DNA of 8,098 bases from CAZMCH01 sp964564735 (lineage in GTDB: Bacteria > Poribacteria > DTPJ01). Made by a program: the position numbers and the translations under genes. Below the pieces are notes generated by a model. That model was not told the origin of the DNA, made no database searches, and worked only from the letters and a program-made list of their open reading frames with translations. This document shows, piece by piece, positions 1-4,629 of this stretch (position 1 is its first letter; each line of letters starts with the position of its first letter). The stretch is from positions 1-8,098 of the forward strand of contig CAZMCH010000137.1 in the NCBI GenBank assembly GCA_964564735.1, read 5' to 3'.

Positions 1-1
1 A

Positions 2-76
2 CTTTGTGTTTTAGTGTCTTTGTGGTTCATTCTTATATCGAACTGACGTTAATTAATTTTATCCGCATTAATCCGC
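2..76. repeat. Remnants of short GTG- and ATCCGC-type repeats
   Basis: CTTTGTG occurs at 2-8 and again at 18-24. ATCCGC occurs at 61-66 and again at 71-76, a 10-nt period. Phrases of this style (CTTTGTG..CTTTGTGG and ATCCGC..TTAATCCGC) recur between genes of many environmental bacteria as dispersed repeats of unknown role. Only short fragments are visible here, so assignment to a repeat family is from memory and tentative. Confidence 0.35.
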
Positions 77-270
77 CAAATACGCTTTATCAGTGTTCTA
101 TAAATATTTAACTTGGCTGACCAATAGCCTGATACTAATAGAATTCCAAATTCACATTATTCCTAGCCTATCTCGACATATATAATTGATGGTCTTCTAT
201 AATTCTATTTGGTTTTTCCGTGTTAAGTATGGGAATGAATCTTGCACATAAAAACCAATCCCCGAATAAT

Positions 271-329
271 GTCATTCCCGCGAAAGCGGGAATCCAGTGT
301 TTTCTTTTCAATGCTTTTCTGGATTCCAG
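271..329. repeat. Palindromic dispersed repeat (REP/MITE-like)
   Basis: ATTCCCGC (274-281) and GCGGGAAT (286-293) form a perfect 8-bp stem around a GAAA loop. A second pairing is possible between GGAATCCAG (289-297) and CTGGATTCC (319-327), giving a nested two-hairpin structure. When translated, the core gives the IPAKAGIQ string that commonly contaminates spurious ORFs in many bacterial genomes. This marks it as a widespread non-coding repeat related in style to Neisseria and other REP/MITE sequences. GTCATTCC at 271-278 recurs at 416-423 and may mark the decayed far end of the element. No transposase is present. Confidence 0.75.
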
Positions 330-551
330 ACGCAGTTTACACCAGCGAAAATCAGCGGGCTATAAATTCCAGAAAAAAAGGAAATTCAAAAACAAATATA
401 ATCCCGTCAATCGTTGTCATTCCTTATTTTACAGAATTTATGAGCAATTTTAAAACTCTTTTATTTTCCTTTATTTTTCCAACTATTTTCCTTTTCTTTC
501 TACCTTTATTCCTCTAATTATCCGATTATAAAATATAAAATCCAAGCCTTC

Positions 552-1337
552 TCACATACCCCAAATTCCTTTCACAAAAGCGAGATTTTTCCTCGCCTCC
601 ATTTCAGGATCATCCATAATCGGCGTTTCTAGAGTCAACACCTGATCATAGCCTATTTCAACAAGCGCATCTCTTACATTCTCAAAATTGACATCACCTT
701 CACCGAGTCTTCTCCCGCCATTGCCGATAACTCTATCTTTTATATGAACAGCAGAAATATAACCACCAAGTTCACGTATCGCATCCGCATTATCAAATCC
801 ACCAGCAAACATATTTCCTACATCATAATATATACCAACAGATTGACTGCCAATTCTGTCAATCATGTCAGTCATTATTTCAGGAGAAAGCGTCATTTCA
901 AGGGCTAATATAAGACGACACTCTTCAGCAATTGGCACTAATTCACATATATTCTCAATCACCCGATTTTGATCATCTTCGTTCTTAATCCTATTCTTTC
1001 CAAAGAAAGAGATTAACACAACACCTGAACCAAGTTCCTTTGCAGATAGTATGGCATCTCTAAAATCCTCAATTACTTTTTGCCTGCCAACGCCACCATA
1101 ATCAATTAGTCCATAATCTCTTGATGACCCAACACAGATGCTAGAAAGCATAATTCCATTTGTTTCGAGAGAATCTTTTATTGCCTGTTTTTGTTCCTCT
1201 GTATATGGCAAATGTTCGCCATTGGACTTTATTTTAGTAATTAACTCAATTGCATCAAAACCCCAATATCCAGCATGTTCAATAGCCAGCAGATCATCAT
1301 CAGTTCCAAAAACTTCCTGCATTGCACTTATCAGCAT
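552..1337 (-). CDS. Sugar phosphate isomerase/epimerase-like TIM barrel
   Basis: This 261-residue protein has the xylose-isomerase-like / AP-endonuclease-2 TIM-barrel fold. Members isomerise or epimerise sugars and keto-acids, and some cleave 3-keto-glycosides, using a divalent metal. Four candidate metal ligands sit at the expected spacing: E147 (LALEM), D172 (YYDVGN), H198 (HIKD) and E237 (LTLETP). The LGEGDVNF motif (211-218) is typical of the family. Length is normal and complete. The start is supported by AGAGGTGA just upstream (complement of 1341-1348). No signal peptide or membrane segment is visible, so it is cytoplasmic. It is transcribed away from the GH-like gene across a 146-bp spacer. 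Its own promoter is unclear; a GATAAT -10 (complement of 1365-1370) is possible but lacks a good -35. The family call is firm, but the substrate is unknown. Confidence 0.88.
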   Translation of the reverse strand: MLISAMQEVFGTDDDLLAIEHAGYWGFDAIELITKIKSNGEHLPYTEEQKQAIKDSLETNGIMLSSICVGSSRDYGLIDYGGVGRQKVIEDFRDAILSAKELGSGVVLISFFGKNRIKNEDDQNRVIENICELVPIAEECRLILALEMTLSPEIMTDMIDRIGSQSVGIYYDVGNMFAGGFDNADAIRELGGYISAVHIKDRVIGNGGRRLGEGDVNFENVRDALVEIGYDQVLTLETPIMDDPEMEARKNLAFVKGIWGM

Positions 1338-1383
1338 ATTTCACCTCTTTATCAAAAGGTTTCAATTATCAATGTGTTTCATA

Positions 1384-1412
1384 TTGACAATAACATATCT
1401 GCATTTTATAAT
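1384..1412 (+). promoter_or_regulatory. Perfect-consensus sigma70 promoter for the GH-like gene
   Basis: TTGACA (1384-1389) and TATAAT (1407-1412) are both exact consensus hexamers separated by the optimal 17 bp. Transcription would start near 1419, giving a 5' leader of about 65 nt before the ATG at 1484. No clear operator palindrome was seen next to it. Lies in the divergent spacer, so the leftward gene may be influenced by the same region. Confidence 0.8.
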
Positions 1413-1483
1413 CAATAGAAATTCTTAATAATCCATAATGCTTATCGGTATATTTTTCAAATACATTAGTCTGGAGGGAACAA

Positions 1484-2635
1484 ATGGGGCTAAATAATAA
1501 AGATTCTTTCTTCCCGATTATGGCTTGGGGAACATCCCCCGGTGATATTAGCGTCCTAAATGAAATGTCTGAATGTGGATTGACTGTAGCAGGATTTGTT
1601 TCACCAGAAAACCTTGATATGGTCAATAATGCTGGTATGCGCGCATTTGTTATGGACTCCCGCGCTTCTGGCTATGATTTCACAAATATTGACTATGACA
1701 AAATGGCTGATAATGTCACAAGTCTCGTTAACGAAGTTGGCTCACATCAAGCCCTGATGGGTTATTATATAAAGGATGAGCCTAATATCAGCGAATTTTC
1801 AGGTCTTGCAAGCGTGTCAGAGTTGTTTCAGGAAGTTTCTCCGCAGAAAATACCATATATTAATTTATATCCAAACTATGCAAATGCAAATCAATTAGGA
1901 ACAGAAGATTATTGGGAATATCTTGATTATTATGTTAATACCGTCAATCCACCAATAATTAGCTATGATCATTATGCCCTAATGGAAAATGAACCACTAA
2001 GAGAAGGCTACTTTTCAAATTTGGAGGCTATAAGATTAGTATCTATAAAATATAAACGTCCCTTTTGGAACGTTATTCTATCAACAGCCCATTTCGCATA
2101 TAGAGAACCAACAACCGCTGATATTAGATTTCAAGTATTTACAACACTTGCTTACGGAGGAAAAGGCATAAGCTATTTTACATACTTTGCACCAAAATCA
2201 AGTAATTGCAGAACGGCACCAATTGATCAATTTGGAAATCGTACGCCAACATGGAGCTATATCCAGAATGTCAATCTGTCAGTCCAAATGCTTGCCCCAA
2301 TTCTACTAAATCTAATATCCACAGGCGTTTATCATATAGGCAATGTTCCCAAAGGCTGTCTGACACTTCCGGGGAATACACTAACAAGGGCTGTTTATGG
2401 CAATGGAGACTATTTATTGGGCGAATTCGCACATATCAACGGTTCTAACTATATTATAATAGTTAACAAAGATTTTAATAATTCTACTAACTTTCGCCTT
2501 GAACTTAACGATCCTAATAGTCAAATATATCGCATATCATCCTATACAGGCAATATTGAAGGGCTAGTTGATGAGAGTGATTGGTTAGCCCCCGGTCAGG
2601 GTGTATTATTGCAGGTCTCACCTAAAGGCATATAA
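1484..2635 (+). CDS. Putative GH-A-like TIM-barrel protein, cytoplasmic
   Basis: All eight barrel strands can be traced: 11-16, 33-38, 53-58, 91-100, 124-130, 157-164, 193-203 and 228-235. They are followed by a beta-rich C-terminal domain (about 300-380) ending in LAPGQGVLLQV, as in many clan GH-A glycosidases. Strand 4 ends in GYYIKDEP, which places E99 where the acid/base Glu sits. The end of strand 7 (ILSTAH) has no Glu, so the usual nucleophile is absent or displaced; E208 is the nearest alternative. There is no signal peptide, which suggests cytoplasmic action on an imported saccharide or a non-hydrolytic role. GGAGGG at 1473-1478 fixes the start. The exact family is not recognised. Confidence is good for the fold, low for catalysis. 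Confidence 0.65.
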   Translation: MGLNNKDSFFPIMAWGTSPGDISVLNEMSECGLTVAGFVSPENLDMVNNAGMRAFVMDSRASGYDFTNIDYDKMADNVTSLVNEVGSHQALMGYYIKDEPNISEFSGLASVSELFQEVSPQKIPYINLYPNYANANQLGTEDYWEYLDYYVNTVNPPIISYDHYALMENEPLREGYFSNLEAIRLVSIKYKRPFWNVILSTAHFAYREPTTADIRFQVFTTLAYGGKGISYFTYFAPKSSNCRTAPIDQFGNRTPTWSYIQNVNLSVQMLAPILLNLISTGVYHIGNVPKGCLTLPGNTLTRAVYGNGDYLLGEFAHINGSNYIIIVNKDFNNSTNFRLELNDPNSQIYRISSYTGNIEGLVDESDWLAPGQGVLLQVSPKGI

Positions 2636-2640
2636 ACAAA

Positions 2641-2676
2641 GGTTTCCTCTTTCAAAAGAGGATAGAGGGGATTTTT
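2641..2676. repeat. Hairpin repeat, CCTCTT..AGAGG type (degenerate)
   Basis: TCCTCTT (2645-2651) pairs with AAGAGGA (2656-2662) around a TCAA loop, and is followed by GAGGGGATTTTT (2665-2676). The layout (C/T arm, short loop, A/G arm, spacer, second A/G block) matches the better-preserved copy at 3798-3829, so I read both as members of one dispersed intergenic family. It may act as a weak terminator after the GH-like gene, although the T-run does not directly follow the stem. Confidence 0.5.
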
Positions 2677-2692
2677 CAATTAGTTACATAAG

Positions 2693-2748
2693 AAAGGAGA
2701 AGCACATTGGATCATCTTTCCCCAATGTATTCAATATGCTGTAAATGA
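2693..2748 (+). promoter_or_regulatory. SD site plus 13-codon TTG leader ORF, in frame with the oxidoreductase
   Basis: AAAGGAGA (2693-2700) is the only good Shine-Dalgarno site near the oxidoreductase, but it lies about 52 nt from its ATG. It is ideally spaced (7 nt) from a TTG at 2707. That TTG opens a 13-codon frame (MDHLSPMYSICCK if TTG is read as Met) ending at TGA 2746-2748. The frame is the same as the oxidoreductase, whose ATG follows after one codon. Either this is a leader peptide feeding reinitiation, or a coincidental open frame. Confidence 0.35.
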
Positions 2749-2751
2749 AAA

Positions 2752-3744
2752 ATGGTTAAAATAGGTATGTTGAGCTTTGCTCATGTTCACGCAAACGGAT
2801 ATGCAAAACAGGTTCTTGATAGCGAAAAAGCAGAACTCGTCGCGATATGGGATGATGACGAAGGTAGAGGAAAAAGAGCGGCAGAAAATTACAAAGTCCC
2901 ATTTTATTCTGATTTGGACAAGATATTAGCAACTGACATTGACGCAGTAGTTGTCAATGCCTCGACTGATATTCATCCAGAGGTTATGATAGCGTCTGCG
3001 AAAGCTGGCAAGCATATATTTACAGAAAAGGCACTTGCTATAACAGTGTCAGAGTGTGACAAAATAATTGATGCTGTTAAAAAAGCTGGTGTAAAATTTA
3101 TGATCTCTCTGCCCTCAAGATGTAGCAAGGAACTGCTTTTGGCAAAGAAAGCTATTGATGATGGCATACTTGGAGATATAACTTTTTGCAGAGGCAGAGT
3201 CGCACATTCCGCCGCATTGGATAAATGGTTCAGTGGCGATAGCGCATGGTTCGTTGATGCAAAAAAAGCCGGTGGTGGAGCATTATTTGATCTTGGTTGC
3301 CACAGAATGGATGTCGTAAGATGGATGATGGGTGAACCAAAAAGATTGATGGCAATTATTACCAATATGTCAGGCAACTATGACATTGATGACAACTCAG
3401 CAACTATCATTGAATTTGCAAATAAAGGAATAGGTGTTGTTGATGTTGCATTTGTTCATAGATCAGGTCCTAATCCATTTGAGCTTTATGGCACTGAAGG
3501 ATCACTCACGATGGGCGCAGGTCCTCTTTCACTAACAAGCCGAAAACTCTCCGAAGATGCAATAAAAGACTATATCGCTAAAGGACCAGCAGGGCTTCCT
3601 TCAGCAATGCAGCAATGGCTAAATGCCATTACAGATGGCACGCCAATGACAATCACTATAGAGGATGGTCGCAACCTCACTGAACTACTCCAAGCGGCAT
3701 ATATGTCCTCATCGCAAAACAAGGCAATACAGCTACCTCTATAG
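2752..3744 (+). CDS. Gfo/Idh/MocA-family oxidoreductase
   Basis: This is a 330-residue NAD(P)-dependent dehydrogenase of the Gfo/Idh/MocA family. These enzymes oxidise or reduce sugar, inositol or amino-sugar derivatives. The N-terminal Rossmann domain covers about 1-120 and the C-terminal alpha/beta domain about 125-330. The GGGALFDLGCHRMD stretch (174-187) supplies the family's D180 and H184. Two signatures deviate. The glycine-rich loop after beta-1 reads SFAHVHA instead of GxGxxG. The EKP motif is EKA (E92-K93-A94), although the key Lys is kept. MVKIG is the normal family N-terminus, which supports this ATG despite a poor local Shine-Dalgarno site. No signal peptide. It lies 116 bp after the GH-like gene, probably in the same transcript, and is closed by a strong terminator. 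The substrate is unknown. Confidence 0.9.
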   Translation: MVKIGMLSFAHVHANGYAKQVLDSEKAELVAIWDDDEGRGKRAAENYKVPFYSDLDKILATDIDAVVVNASTDIHPEVMIASAKAGKHIFTEKALAITVSECDKIIDAVKKAGVKFMISLPSRCSKELLLAKKAIDDGILGDITFCRGRVAHSAALDKWFSGDSAWFVDAKKAGGGALFDLGCHRMDVVRWMMGEPKRLMAIITNMSGNYDIDDNSATIIEFANKGIGVVDVAFVHRSGPNPFELYGTEGSLTMGAGPLSLTSRKLSEDAIKDYIAKGPAGLPSAMQQWLNAITDGTPMTITIEDGRNLTELLQAAYMSSSQNKAIQLPL

Positions 3745-3757
3745 AGGTTAACATTCT

Positions 3758-3782
3758 GGGCGTAGTATTTCTACGCCCTTTT
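3758..3782 (+). terminator. Rho-independent terminator after the oxidoreductase
   Basis: GGGCGTAG (3758-3765) and CTACGCCC (3771-3778) form a perfect 8-bp stem around a TATTT loop, immediately followed by TTTT. It begins 14 nt past the oxidoreductase stop, so it should end the transcript carrying the GH-like gene and the oxidoreductase, and separate them from mazG. Confidence 0.85.
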
Positions 3783-3797
3783 CCCATACACAAAAAA

Positions 3798-3829
3798 TTC
3801 CCCTCTTGGGAGGGGATTAAGGGGTGGGT
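3798..3829. repeat. Hairpin repeat, TCCCCTC..GAGGGGA..GGGGTGGG type
   Basis: TCCCCTC (3799-3805) pairs with GAGGGGA (3810-3816) around TTGG, followed by TTAAGGGGTGGGT. This hairpin-plus-tail form is a very common dispersed intergenic repeat in many environmental bacteria (recognised from memory). The copy at 2641-2676 is a degraded relative. Its 3' tail supplies the only Shine-Dalgarno-like sequence for mazG. Confidence 0.65.
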
Positions 3830-3840
3830 AAAAATAGTTG
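3821..3840 (+). promoter_or_regulatory. RBS and TTG start of mazG
   Basis: GGGGTGGG (3821-3828) lies 9-10 nt before a TTG at 3838. The codon directly before it is an in-frame TAG (3835-3837), so TTG is the first possible start. The next in-frame ATG is at codon 37 and would delete conserved N-terminal sequence. The RBS is part of the repeat hairpin element. Confidence 0.7.
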
Positions 3841-4629
3841 AAAACTACAGAGCAATTATTCAAGGAACTCGTTGAAATTATAGCAAAACTCAGAAGCGAG
3901 GAGGGTTGTCCTTGGGACAGAGAACAGACACACGAAACCTTAAAAATGGGTATTATAGAAGAAGCTTATGAAGTTATTGAAACGATAGATCGAAAAGATG
4001 ATGAGAAGCTGGAAGAAGAACTAGGCGATCTTCTTATGCAGGTTTTATTAAATGCACAAATAGCAAAAGAAGAAGGCAAATTTGGTATAAACGGAGTCAT
4101 ACAAAAAATAAACGAGAAATTATTAAGAAGGCATCCTCACGTCTTTGGCGATCTGGAGGTCAAAGATTCAGAAGAAATAATGAGAAATTGGGATCGCATC
4201 AAAAGTGAAGAAAGAGCTAATAAAGATGAAAATTCGATCCTTGATGGCATACCTATACATCTCCCCGCGCTCATACAAGCTAGAAAAGTCCAGTCCAGAG
4301 CATCAAGGATAGGCTTTGATTGGGATAAATCCAGCGATGTTCTCAAAAAAGTTGAGGAAGAAGTAGATGAGCTAAAAGAAAGCATAGTTAATGCAGATCA
4401 GCCAAGCATAGAGGAGGAAATAGGCGATATATTATTCTCAATTGTAAATCTTTCAAGATTCCTCAACGTTGAGCCAGAGGACGCATTGCGAAAGACAACA
4501 GCAAAATTTATGAGGCGTTTCAAGCAAATGGAAGCGCAGATAACACAAAATGGGAAAAAACTTACTGATTACGATCTTGCGGGTCTGGATAAATTTTGGG
4601 ATTCTATAAAGGAGAGTGAAAAGAAATGA
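3838..4629 (+). CDS. mazG: MazG nucleoside triphosphate pyrophosphohydrolase
   Basis: MazG hydrolyses nucleoside triphosphates to monophosphates and pyrophosphate, and is thought to clear damaged nucleotides or tune nucleotide pools in the cytoplasm. The 263-residue length matches full-size two-domain MazG. The N-terminus has the family GCPWDREQTHE motif (23-33). Domain 1 carries the metal-binding EExxE (E41, E42, E45) and ExxD (E61, D64). RRHPHVFGD (97-105) is the characteristic linker. Domain 2 repeats the site with E174, E175, E178 and E194, D197. All ligands are intact, so it should be active. The start is TTG, set by an upstream in-frame TAG and by family alignment. It follows a terminator with no clear promoter, so its expression depends on read-through or on the repeat region. 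It overlaps the next gene by ATGA. Confidence 0.95.
   Translation: MKTTEQLFKELVEIIAKLRSEEGCPWDREQTHETLKMGIIEEAYEVIETIDRKDDEKLEEELGDLLMQVLLNAQIAKEEGKFGINGVIQKINEKLLRRHPHVFGDLEVKDSEEIMRNWDRIKSEERANKDENSILDGIPIHLPALIQARKVQSRASRIGFDWDKSSDVLKKVEEEVDELKESIVNADQPSIEEEIGDILFSIVNLSRFLNVEPEDALRKTTAKFMRRFKQMEAQITQNGKKLTDYDLAGLDKFWDSIKESEKK

Larger units (their letters stand above)
1..551. other. Gene-free stretch with repeat fragments
   Basis: I see no credible gene here. The open frames on the plus strand (220-453 and 242-517) run through a palindromic repeat and low-complexity pyrimidine-rich DNA, lack a Shine-Dalgarno site and resemble no family. The stretch contains short GTG-rich and ATCCGC-type repeat remnants (about 1-80), a palindromic element (271-329) and a pyrimidine-rich tract (about 457-516). 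It is the 3' flank of the leftward isomerase-like gene. I found no convincing hairpin-plus-T-run terminator for that gene, only AT-rich sequence just past its stop. Confidence 0.7.

Noticed and set aside
220..517. Two overlapping small open frames on the plus strand
   Set aside because: They run through the palindromic repeat and a pyrimidine-rich tract, have no Shine-Dalgarno site, and encode the IPAKAGIQ-type string typical of spurious ORFs.
1369..1626. Minus-strand open frame across the divergent spacer and start of the GH-like gene
   Set aside because: It is antisense to a well-supported gene and its promoter, without homology or a ribosome-binding site.
2746..2748. TGA read through as selenocysteine or glycine to extend the oxidoreductase
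   Set aside because: MVKIG is the normal family N-terminus, and TGA serves as a normal stop for mazG and the isomerase-like gene.
3735..3748. Perfect 14-bp palindrome ACCTCTATAGAGGT over the oxidoreductase stop codon
   Set aside because: It has no loop, so it is a poor RNA hairpin, and a proper terminator follows 10 nt later. It could be an operator but nothing else supports that.
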